41,868 nucleotides of DNA, from contig JAGZKI010000015.1 of assembly GCA_018365265.1 (NCBI GenBank), positions 1 to 41,868 on the forward strand, written 5' to 3'. The position numbers were made by a program, and so were the translations under genes. The notes beneath the pieces were generated by a model that worked only from the letters and a program-made list of their open reading frames with translations, ran no database searches and was not told where the DNA came from. Below, piece after piece: positions 33,689 through 40,196 of the stretch (positions are counted from its first letter, which is position 1; the number at the start of each line of letters is the position of its first letter). Source of the stretch: Streptococcus parasanguinis. Lineage in GTDB: Bacteria; Bacillota; Bacilli; Lactobacillales; Streptococcaceae.

Positions 33689-33717
33689 TTGACAGGGGTC
33701 TTCATTTCCTCTATACT
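33689..33717 (+). promoter_or_regulatory. Strong promoter of the MFS exporter gene
   Basis: Consensus TTGACA at 33689 and TATACT at 33712 with a 17-base spacer. The transcript would have a leader of about 140 bases before the MFS ATG. Confidence 0.85.
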
Positions 33718-33718
33718 A

Positions 33719-33734
33719 TTTGTTAGCTAACAAA
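33719..33734. promoter_or_regulatory. Palindromic operator at the MFS transcription start
   Basis: TTTGTTAGCTAACAAA is a perfect 16-base palindrome starting one base after the -10 box and covering the expected start of transcription. Typical of TetR- or MarR-type repressor sites. Confidence 0.7.
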
Positions 33735-33737
33735 ACG

Positions 33738-33848
33738 ATGGATCAGGTTACCGTTGGTCTTGCTATGCTCATAGCGATTGGAGCTGACGGAAAATCAGAT
33801 CGTAACCATGATTTTTATACCATAGTCCATATCTTTAGGAAGATTTAG
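33738..33848 (+). CDS. Possible 36-residue leader ORF
   Basis: Within the MFS leader an ATG opens 36 codons (MDQVTVGLAMLIAIGADGKS..., ending in TAG) that stop 16 bases before the MFS ATG, next to its AGGAGG site. No clear ribosome site precedes it. It could be a leader peptide, the remnant of a lost regulator gene, or chance. Confidence 0.3.
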   Translation: MDQVTVGLAMLIAIGADGKSDRNHDFYTIVHIFRKI

Positions 33849-33864
33849 GAGGAATCAGACACCG

Positions 33865-35259
33865 ATGTCACAAGAAAAAATTTCAGCCAAGGTCTTATTT
33901 GCAATCTTTGCAACAGGGATCCTTTCCTTTTGCGGGGTGGCTGGAGAAACTGCCATGAATATCACCTTCCCAATATTGATGAAGGAATTTGAAATCAATA
34001 CCGCAACCGTTCAGTGGGTCACCACCATCTATCTTCTAGTGGTTGCCTGTGTAGTCCCCTTATCTGCCTACCTCAAACGCTCCTTCAAAATGAAGTCCAT
34101 CTTTTTAGTTGGAAATCTCCTGTCTGTTTTAGGTGTTCTCATTGACTTCCTAGCTCCAAGTTTTGGCTTTGTGGTTCTGGGGCGATTGGCTCAAGGAATG
34201 GGGGTTGGTTTTGCTCTTCCTCTGATGTTTAATATCATTTTAGAGCAGGTCCCAAAACGCAAGATCGGTCTCATGATGGGAGTGGGGACCCTGATTACAG
34301 CCATCGCTCCCGCTATTGGACCTACTGTCGGTGGTCTCTTGACGGCTAACTTCGGTTGGCGGTCCATCTTTTTAGTGCAATTCCCGATCCTTTTGGCTTC
34401 ACTGGTTGCAGGGCTTCGCTCCATTGAGCAAATCAGTACAGTCAAGCGGGAAACGCTTGATATCATGAGCCTTCTCGCCATTATTGCTTCATTTTTAGGC
34501 TTGATTCTAGGCATTCACGGTCTCTCTGACCATGCTTTCTTTAGTTTTTCTGTCCTTGGCTGGCTGATGATCGGAATCTTGGGACTGGTTCTCTTAGTCT
34601 GGCGGTCCAATCAGTTGGAGACTCCCATTATCAACCTTTCCATCTTAAAGAACCATCTCCTCACTGGCCATGTTCTTGCCTTTTTCACTTTCCAACTAGG
34701 TTCTCTGGCCATGAGTTTCCTCTTGCCCAATTATATCCAGTTGGTCAACCACTCTAACACCACACTTGCAGCTTTGATGCTGCTTCCAGGAGCCATCATC
34801 GGAGCTGGCTTTGCTCCCTTCTCTGGTCTCATTCTAGATAAGTTGGGCGCCCGCAAACCGATTCTCCTTGGAGCTGCTTTAATCCTTCTGGCCCATTTCC
34901 ACTTTACCCTCTTTGGCCTGAAGCTGACAAATGGCTTGATTCTTATCTTTTACATGATCTTTATGACTGGTATGGGACTGGCCTTTGGTAATATCATGAC
35001 CAACGGACAAAAACAACTCTCTCTGGAAGAGCAACCCGATGCGAACGCGATTTTTAACACCCTGCAACAATTTGCAGGGGCTGTCGGAACAACCCTGGCT
35101 TCGCTGATCGTTGCCATGAGCCAAGCTAATCAAAAGATGGACTTCACCCAAGCCACTGCTAAAGGAAGTCGCAACGGTTTTATGGTCCTCTTTGCCTTAG
35201 GCATCTTCCAACTCCTTCTCTTATTTTGGGTTGTCGGAAAAGAAAATGAAACGAACTAA
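33865..35259 (+). CDS. MFS multidrug efflux transporter, DHA2 type
   Basis: 464 residues with 12-14 hydrophobic helices. LGRLAQGMGVGFALPL and GPTVGGLL (motif C of drug/H+ antiporters, about residues 152-159) place it in the DHA2 (EmrB/LmrB-like) group of proton-driven exporters. No specific drug can be named. AGGAGG lies 12 bases before the ATG, slightly long. The gene has a consensus promoter, a palindromic operator and a leader, which suggests an inducible resistance gene, yet no repressor gene is adjacent. Confidence 0.9.
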   Translation: MSQEKISAKVLFAIFATGILSFCGVAGETAMNITFPILMKEFEINTATVQWVTTIYLLVVACVVPLSAYLKRSFKMKSIFLVGNLLSVLGVLIDFLAPSFGFVVLGRLAQGMGVGFALPLMFNIILEQVPKRKIGLMMGVGTLITAIAPAIGPTVGGLLTANFGWRSIFLVQFPILLASLVAGLRSIEQISTVKRETLDIMSLLAIIASFLGLILGIHGLSDHAFFSFSVLGWLMIGILGLVLLVWRSNQLETPIINLSILKNHLLTGHVLAFFTFQLGSLAMSFLLPNYIQLVNHSNTTLAALMLLPGAIIGAGFAPFSGLILDKLGARKPILLGAALILLAHFHFTLFGLKLTNGLILIFYMIFMTGMGLAFGNIMTNGQKQLSLEEQPDANAIFNTLQQFAGAVGTTLASLIVAMSQANQKMDFTQATAKGSRNGFMVLFALGIFQLLLLFWVVGKENETN

Positions 35260-35270
35260 TTTATCTCATT

Positions 35271-35299
35271 AAAAAACAGCAAAATTTGCTGTTTTTTTA
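35271..35299 (+). terminator. Terminator of the MFS gene
   Basis: Stem AAACAGCAAA / TTTGCTGTTT followed by a T-run. The rest of the gap to 35537 shows only the promoter of the next gene. Confidence 0.9.
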
Positions 35300-35479
35300 T
35301 TATCCTTTTCTGACCCGCGTGACAATGCTATCAGGATCTTCAAAGGTAAGGCCACTTCCGCTAAATAAACCTTGCTAGAATAGGCGTATTCCCTATTCTT
35401 TCTTTTTTGCTTGCAATGTCAAAGATTATAACTTAAATTTCATTAAATTGTCGAACTTTTATCATTTGAGTTAAAATCC

Positions 35480-35516
35480 TTGCTTTCTTTTTGTATTTTA
35501 TTTATAATCATTCTAA
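35480..35516 (+). promoter_or_regulatory. Promoter with overlapping PerR/Fur-type box
   Basis: TTGCTT and TATAAT are 17 bases apart. TTATAATCATTCTAA at 35502-35516 matches the PerR consensus TTATAATnATTATAA with one mismatch and covers the -10 box, a position expected to block RNA polymerase. Confidence 0.7.
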
Positions 35517-35537
35517 ATAAGATAAAGGAGACATTGT

Positions 35538-36233
35538 ATGACTGAAATGAAACATGGAGTAGATGAATCATTTAACGACCGCTTGAATATCTTGAGAGCC
35601 GCTGTTCTCGGGGCCAATGATGGGATTATTTCTATTGCTGGGGTGGTGATTGGGGTAGCCAGTGCCACACCAAACATCTGGATCATTTTCCTATCTGGCT
35701 TATCGGCGATTCTGGCAGGTGCCTTTTCGATGGCGGGCGGTGAGTATGTCTCTGTTTCCACACAAAAAGACACGGAAGAAGCTGCTGTGAACCGCGAACA
35801 AGCCTTGTTGGATCGCGATCCCAAGTTAGCTAGAGAATCTCTCTACCACGCTTATCTTCAAAATGGAGAATGCGAAACTTCCGCAAAGATTTTGACAGAA
35901 CGGGCCTTTCTGAAACATCCCCTCAAAGCCCTAGTCGAAGAGAAATATGGCATCGAATATGAGGAGTTTACCAATCCTTGGCATGCTGCTGCATCTAGTT
36001 TCCTTGCCTTTTCTATTGGTTCCCTTCCTCCAATGCTCTCTATCATTCTCTTTCCAACTGCCTATCGTATTCCAGTGACAGTCTTCGTTGTTGGACTATC
36101 CTTGATCTTCACTGGCTATACCAGTGCAAAACTAGGAAAAGCACCAACCAAGCCAGCCATGCTTCGCAACCTCATCATTGGACTTCTCACCATGGGTGTG
36201 ACCTACTTCTTCGGGCAACTCTTTAGTATCTAA
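35538..36233 (+). CDS. VIT1/CCC1-family metal transporter
   Basis: 231 residues. The start follows AAAGGAGACATTGT. ANDGIISIAGVVIGVA in helix 1 and SMAGGEYVSVSTQKD after helix 2 are the family signatures. A cytoplasmic metal-binding loop rich in Glu follows (about 75-145), then three further helices, five in all. Relatives in yeast and plants move Fe2+ or Mn2+ out of the cytosol. A PerR/Fur-type box over the promoter supports a role in iron or manganese handling under peroxide stress. Confidence 0.9.
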   Translation: MTEMKHGVDESFNDRLNILRAAVLGANDGIISIAGVVIGVASATPNIWIIFLSGLSAILAGAFSMAGGEYVSVSTQKDTEEAAVNREQALLDRDPKLARESLYHAYLQNGECETSAKILTERAFLKHPLKALVEEKYGIEYEEFTNPWHAAASSFLAFSIGSLPPMLSIILFPTAYRIPVTVFVVGLSLIFTGYTSAKLGKAPTKPAMLRNLIIGLLTMGVTYFFGQLFSI

Positions 36234-36262
36234 AAAGCTGAGACTTCTGTCTCAGCTTTTTC
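36232..36262. terminator. Bidirectional terminator between the metal transporter and FMN reductase genes
   Basis: Stem AAAAAGCTGAGAC / GTCTCAGCTTTTT with a 4-base loop between converging genes. Confidence 0.93.
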
Positions 36263-36802
36263 TTATGCTTCTAATAGATCTTGTGCTTGTTTTTCCAGTC
36301 CTGCGACTGCTTCATCTGTCAAGACTAATTCACCTGTTCCCCAAGCTTCTGGGTTAACAGTTGTTCCAGTGAACTCTCCAACTACTTGAGTTCGAACGAA
36401 TGGCAAGAGCGCTTGGTAGGCCGCAAACATTGGCTCGTGTCCTGCATTGGCTACTGAAGAAACCGTTACGATCTTGTCTTGAAGGGCAGATGGACCACGA
36501 GTTTCTGATAGGTCAAGAGCACGGCTGAGCCAGTCGATCAAGTTTTTCACTACACCTGGAATAGCAAAGTTATAGACTGGCGAGAAGATCCAGATAGCAT
36601 CCGCAGCAAGAACCGCATCACGCGCTGCTTGTACAGCTGGCAAGGTTGGTGTTTCCAAATCTTGGTTCATCATTGGGATGTCCTTGTAGTCCAAGTAAGT
36701 CACCGTTGCTTTTCCTTCAAGAAGACTTTCTGCTTTCTTAGCCATTTGGTGGTTAAAAGATCCTTGACGAAGAGATCCGACGATAAATAAAATGTTTTTC
36801 AT
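36263..36802 (-). CDS. NADPH-dependent FMN reductase family protein
   Basis: 179 residues with a flavodoxin-like fold. GSLRQGSFNH binds the FMN phosphate near the N-terminus (about 9-18), and SPVYNFAIPGVVKNLIDW (about 75-92) is the family signature. Reduces flavins, quinones or azo/nitro compounds with NAD(P)H. No ligand specificity can be inferred. Ribosome site AAAGAGGAAACAACT. Single gene, convergent with the metal transporter. Confidence 0.9.
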   Translation of the reverse strand: MKNILFIVGSLRQGSFNHQMAKKAESLLEGKATVTYLDYKDIPMMNQDLETPTLPAVQAARDAVLAADAIWIFSPVYNFAIPGVVKNLIDWLSRALDLSETRGPSALQDKIVTVSSVANAGHEPMFAAYQALLPFVRTQVVGEFTGTTVNPEAWGTGELVLTDEAVAGLEKQAQDLLEA

Positions 36803-36929
36803 AGTTGTTTCCTCTTTCTGTTGTAAGATTATTTATTATATTAACTATTATATATGCCCTAGATGTAATGTCAAGAATTACAACTTGGGATTTACTAAGC
36901 TTTATTAAATTCACTAAGCAAGGGCTAAG

Positions 36930-36961
36930 ACAATTGAGAGGCTAGGACTTTTGTCCCAGCC
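36930..36961. repeat. 32-base hairpin repeat, second copy
   Basis: Identical to 21907-21938 and in the same orientation, again directly past a minus-strand gene end. In this copy the plus-strand side ends in TCCTCTCTTTT, which could help termination. Confidence 0.8.
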
Positions 36962-36970
36962 TCCTCTCTT

Positions 36971-37894
36971 TTATGCATGCTCCAGCCCTTTTTTTGTGTT
37001 TTCCTTGATGGTTTCGGCTGAATGGAGTAATTTTTCTTTTTCTTCTTCTGTCAAATGCAAGTCCAATCGTTCGATAATTCCTTTTCGACCTACAATCGCT
37101 GGGTAGCCAAGATAGGTTCCATATTCTGGACGATAGTTAGAGACCGGCATTTCCTCGTGGCTATCATTGATCACAGCTTCTGCTAAGCGTTGAGCTGCTG
37201 CCGCAATCCCAAAGTTGGTATAGAATTTACCAAAGAAAACCGTGTGACCACCACGCAAGGACTCGTAGTTGATGGCATCAAGCTCTTCTTGAGAGAAGAG
37301 ATCGGTAATGGCATGTCCTTTGACACGGACCTGACTCCAAGCGACAAATTGAGAATTTCCATGCTCACCAAGGTTATAGCCTGATACACTAGCAGGAGAA
37401 ACCTGCAAACGATCGGCGACTGCACGCTTCATCCGAGCTGTATCCAGCAAGGTTCCTGTCCCAATCACCTGCTCTTTTGGAAGGCCGGTATATTGTTGAT
37501 AGAGTTGAGTAACCGCATCGACCGGATTGGTCACTACCAATAAGACCCCACTAAAGCCAGAAGCCTTCAAATCACGCGCTACTTGCACCACTTGCTTGCT
37601 GGTAAAGGGAAGCTCCGCAAAACGGTCATCTGTGTTATTAGCCTGCAACTCGATATTTCCAAGAGTCGACACCACGACATCCGCATCTTTTAAAGCTGCG
37701 TAGTCATTGACCGTGATATGAACCGGATACCCCGTATTGGCAACTGTATCACAGAAATCCAAGGCATCTGCCTTGACCTTTTTCTCATTGGTATCAATCA
37801 AGACCAAGTGATCACAGGTGTGTTTCAAAATCATGCTGTGGGCCAAGGTGGCACCCACATGCCCCAAACCAATAATACCAATTTTTCTTGTCAT
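36971..37894 (-). CDS. L-lactate/L-2-hydroxyisocaproate dehydrogenase family protein
   Basis: 307 residues. NAD-binding loop GLGHVGAT (about 9-16), VVTNPVDA mid-protein, and the catalytic NLGEHGNSQF loop (His about 177). The usual LDH specificity loop is replaced by NIELQANNTDDRF, retaining the Arg but lacking the typical Gln-Lys-Pro-Gly stretch. This points to the L-2-hydroxyisocaproate dehydrogenase subgroup, which reduces branched 2-keto acids, and away from the main glycolytic LDH. Single gene with an extended -10-like TGGTAGAAT upstream. Confidence 0.88.
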   Translation of the reverse strand: MTRKIGIIGLGHVGATLAHSMILKHTCDHLVLIDTNEKKVKADALDFCDTVANTGYPVHITVNDYAALKDADVVVSTLGNIELQANNTDDRFAELPFTSKQVVQVARDLKASGFSGVLLVVTNPVDAVTQLYQQYTGLPKEQVIGTGTLLDTARMKRAVADRLQVSPASVSGYNLGEHGNSQFVAWSQVRVKGHAITDLFSQEELDAINYESLRGGHTVFFGKFYTNFGIAAAAQRLAEAVINDSHEEMPVSNYRPEYGTYLGYPAIVGRKGIIERLDLHLTEEEKEKLLHSAETIKENTKKGLEHA

Positions 37895-38009
37895 CAGAAT
37901 CCTCTTTTCTAGTATCGATCACACTGTTGGTGAGGATAGCTCTTTGTTGACTCTATTCTACCACAATTCTAGAAAGGCGGATTGAAAAACTAGGAAAATT
38001 TTCAAGTTT

Positions 38010-38038
38010 TTTCAAAAAAGAAAAGAGGCGATGCCTCC
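38010..38038 (-). terminator. Terminator of the Rpn unit
   Basis: 5-bp stem GAGGC/GCCTC with 3-base loop followed on the minus strand by TTTTCTTTTTT. Confidence 0.75.
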
Positions 38039-38047
38039 GTTAACGAC

Positions 38048-38257
38048 TTAGGAAAGAAGAGTCTCAATTTCTTCAATGGTTAAGCCCGTCATATCCGAGA
38101 TCAACTCAGGCGACATTCCTCGTGAGGCCATCTCGCATACCAACTGTTTACGACCTTGTTCCAGCCCTTGTACTAAACCTTCTTCTCGCGCTTCATCAAT
38201 CGCCGTCTCCATGGTCATATCATAATTTTCTTGAATACGAATACGCTCGTCTATCAT
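38048..38257 (-). CDS. Free-standing duplicate of the Rpn C-terminal small protein
   Basis: 69 residues, MIDERIRIQENYDMTMETAI at the start and SPELISDMTGLTIEEIETLL at the end. This is a shortened copy of the last 81 residues of the Rpn protein, with fewer GLEQ repeats. The AAGGAGG ribosome site 8 bases before the ATG is copied from the same place inside the Rpn gene. The duplicated block begins one base past the Rpn stop codon, a clean tandem duplication. If the intragenic product is an antitoxin, as shown for E. coli Rpn systems, this would be a second antitoxin dose or a diverged variant. Confidence 0.8.
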   Translation of the reverse strand: MIDERIRIQENYDMTMETAIDEAREEGLVQGLEQGRKQLVCEMASRGMSPELISDMTGLTIEEIETLLS

Positions 38258-38286
38258 GGTCTTCTCCTCCTTGGTCCAGCTAGATC

Positions 38287-38532
38287 TTACGCTAACATAG
38301 ATTTGATTTCTTCAATGGTTAAGCCCGTCATATCCGAAATCAACTCAGGCGACATTCCTCGCGAAACCATTTTGCGGATTAACTGCAGACGTTCTTCATT
38401 ACGACCTTGTTCCAAGCCTTTCTCTAGACCTTGTTCCAATCCTTGCTCCAAACCTTCTTCACGCGCTTCATCAATCGCCGTCTCCAGGGTCATATCATAA
38501 TTTTCTTGAATACGAATACGCTCGTCTATCAT
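38287..38532 (-). CDS. Intragenic small protein within the Rpn gene (RpnS-like)
   Basis: An in-frame ATG inside the Rpn gene is preceded by AAGGAGGAGAAGACC, a perfect Shine-Dalgarno at 8 bases. It would give 81 residues comprising the GLEQ-type repeats and the C-terminal SPELISDMTGLTIEEI helix-turn segment. In E. coli, Rpn genes make such a short form that inhibits the full-length nuclease. The site here and its duplication as a separate gene argue that the short form is real. Confidence 0.65.
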   Translation of the reverse strand: MIDERIRIQENYDMTLETAIDEAREEGLEQGLEQGLEKGLEQGRNEERLQLIRKMVSRGMSPELISDMTGLTIEEIKSMLA

Positions 38533-39210
38533 GGTCTTCTCCTCCTTGGTCCAGCTAGATGAATCTAGTAATGAATCTGCATGAGCCACAGCCTGACTGG
38601 GGGATTTTGTGAAGGGAAGATTCCCAAAAAACTCCAGCCACTGTCTACCTGCATCTGTCAGCTTCTCATCTTTATTATACTTGTCTAGCTCTAAAAAGGC
38701 AACCTGCAGAAGATTTTGGTGCTTGCCATTTTTATAATAGGCCTTGAGTTGCTTCCCGGACCGGCTATTGGTCAGCCAGTATTTGTTGATGGCGGCCTCT
38801 TCGTCTAGTAAGAGCGACTTCTCCAAAATCGCAATCCCATAGACGGGCTCCATCTGCTCGTACATCTTATGTGTCTGTCCTTGCTGGCGCAGTTTTTGCA
38901 CATTCTCCACCAGCTGATTGGCCAAATAGTAATGGAATCGATTCAAGAAATACTGCTGCTTGCGAATCTGGATCTCGATGATCACTTCGGTTCCGTCATG
39001 GAGTTTGGCTCTCACATCCACCGCAGTGGAGAACAAGTCGTCCTCCTCATAGGCCATGCTGTGGGGCTGGCTTCCCTCCACAATCTGAGCGTCCGCTACA
39101 TCCAGCTCCAAAATGTCTCGAATAAATGCTGCCGTCACCTCCGGCAAACTAAAAATTTTCTTGGCCATAATGTCCAAGGTCGGCGATACATGCGCGTGTC
39201 TCTTTTGCAT
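38287..39210 (-). CDS. Rpn-family PD-(D/E)XK nuclease / putative transposase
   Basis: 307 residues, ribosome site AAAAGGAGTAGGG. The N-terminal nuclease domain has FSTAVDVRAKLHDGTEVIIEIQIRK (Asp and Glu-x-Gln catalytic pattern, about 60-85). It continues with QQYFLNRFHYYLANQLV, typical of Rpn/PDDEXK_2 proteins. The C-terminus has GLEQ repeats (about 255-272) and a SPELISDMTGLTIEEI tail. Rpn proteins cut DNA; in E. coli they are growth-inhibiting anti-phage factors held in check by a small product of the same gene. The full-length reading frame is intact. Confidence 0.9.
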   Translation of the reverse strand: MQKRHAHVSPTLDIMAKKIFSLPEVTAAFIRDILELDVADAQIVEGSQPHSMAYEEDDLFSTAVDVRAKLHDGTEVIIEIQIRKQQYFLNRFHYYLANQLVENVQKLRQQGQTHKMYEQMEPVYGIAILEKSLLLDEEAAINKYWLTNSRSGKQLKAYYKNGKHQNLLQVAFLELDKYNKDEKLTDAGRQWLEFFGNLPFTKSPSQAVAHADSLLDSSSWTKEEKTMIDERIRIQENYDMTLETAIDEAREEGLEQGLEQGLEKGLEQGRNEERLQLIRKMVSRGMSPELISDMTGLTIEEIKSMLA

Positions 39211-39227
39211 CCCTACTCCTTTTCGAT

Positions 39228-39252
39228 AAAAAATAGAGGGAAGGTCCCTCTA
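39228..39252 (-). terminator. Terminator of the hsdM-zeta unit
   Basis: 8-bp stem TAGAGGGA / TCCCTCTA with a 3-base loop and a T-run on the minus strand, lying between the 53-residue ORF and the Rpn gene. The interval 39253-39329 shows no gene. Confidence 0.85.
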
Positions 39253-39329
39253 CTTCTATAATTCGAAAAAAAATTTATCTAATGATTAACACTACCTTGG
39301 CATTCTCCAAAAATTATAGGCGCCTATCG

Positions 39330-39491
39330 CTAATCCTCTAAACCTACTAATTTTCGTTGACGAAAATTTGCTTGATCAGCAACATATTTCAATACTATTT
39401 TAAATTCCTTAGCAGTCGCGTTTTCATTTAGATGTCCCATACTCATATTATATTTTTCAACAATCTGACGAACTTGTTCTTTTTCAGTCAT
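39330..39491 (-). CDS. 53-residue ORF overlapping the zeta-like kinase gene
   Basis: Reads MTEKEQVRQIVEKYNMSMGH and continues with a helical, charged sequence ending RQRKLVGLED. Its ATG lies within the last codons of the kinase gene (8-base overlap), and GGAGG inside that gene lies 9 bases upstream, so translation is coupled. I know no family for it. Position and size suggest a partner or antitoxin of the kinase, but antitoxins of known zeta/PezT systems are encoded before the toxin. Too short for usual ORF cut-offs. Confidence 0.65.
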   Translation of the reverse strand: MTEKEQVRQIVEKYNMSMGHLNENATAKEFKIVLKYVADQANFRQRKLVGLED

Positions 39492-40161
39492 TTAATTTAT
39501 CCTCCAATCCTTCAGGGGTTAGATTATTTGTTAAAAGCAAACTAATGTTATCTGTATCATAATGAACTTCCGAGATACTGTTCTGATAGTTTTTTACAAT
39601 CATATGTAATGTTACTTCAGGGTATCGACTTTTTATTTTTTCTATGTTTTCTCTAGACTTAAAAAAAGCATTAATAAACGTTTCTTTAGGAACGACCCTA
39701 CCTTCAACCTTTTCTCGCTGTTTAGTAAAACACCATGCGATTTCTGGATCTTGATAAACGTACACAATTGTAACGGTATAATGATTATTTAAAGCACGCT
39801 TAATATTTTTCTCTGCACTTAAAATTGCAAATGTTGCATCAAGAATAAATGAATAACCGTTATCAATGACAAATTTAAAAGTTTGTTCAACCAACCAGGA
39901 TGAAGCTTTTTGGAATAAACTTGAATTCATGCCATTATAATCAGGAAATTGTGTTCTAAAATAGTCAGCATCAATCACTACATGATTTGAAAAGTTATCT
40001 ACCAATCCCTGAGCTACCTCAGACTTTCCTGCACCTGGGCTTCCAGCCATAAAAATAGCATCTTGATCCTTCTCATTTGAAGGCTTGATATCCCCGATAA
40101 CAGATCTAATAAAGGCATCTTTATGAGCCTTAGCATATTCAAGATAAATATCTGTTTCCAT
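39484..40161 (-). CDS. Zeta-toxin-like P-loop kinase
   Basis: 225 residues. Walker A GSPGAGKS (40-47), then VVIDADYFR (62-69) with the Asp/Arg pattern of zeta toxins, then SFILDATFAI and VVPKETFINAFFKSRENIEK with candidate Arg/Lys for phosphate binding. Zeta and PezT enzymes phosphorylate UDP-N-acetylglucosamine and poison wall synthesis. Other relatives phosphorylate different targets, so the substrate here is open. Ribosome site AAAGGAGAGCAG. It starts 35 bases after hsdM with no terminator between, so the two should be co-transcribed. Confidence 0.88.
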   Translation of the reverse strand: METDIYLEYAKAHKDAFIRSVIGDIKPSNEKDQDAIFMAGSPGAGKSEVAQGLVDNFSNHVVIDADYFRTQFPDYNGMNSSLFQKASSWLVEQTFKFVIDNGYSFILDATFAILSAEKNIKRALNNHYTVTIVYVYQDPEIAWCFTKQREKVEGRVVPKETFINAFFKSRENIEKIKSRYPEVTLHMIVKNYQNSISEVHYDTDNISLLLTNNLTPEGLEDKLND

Positions 40162-40196
40162 CTGCTCTCCTTTCCTCTACACTATTTTACCACACC

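Noticed and set aside
38287..39210. Insertion-sequence annotation for the Rpn gene
   Set aside because: Although such proteins are often labelled putative transposases, no terminal inverted repeats or target duplications are visible around it.
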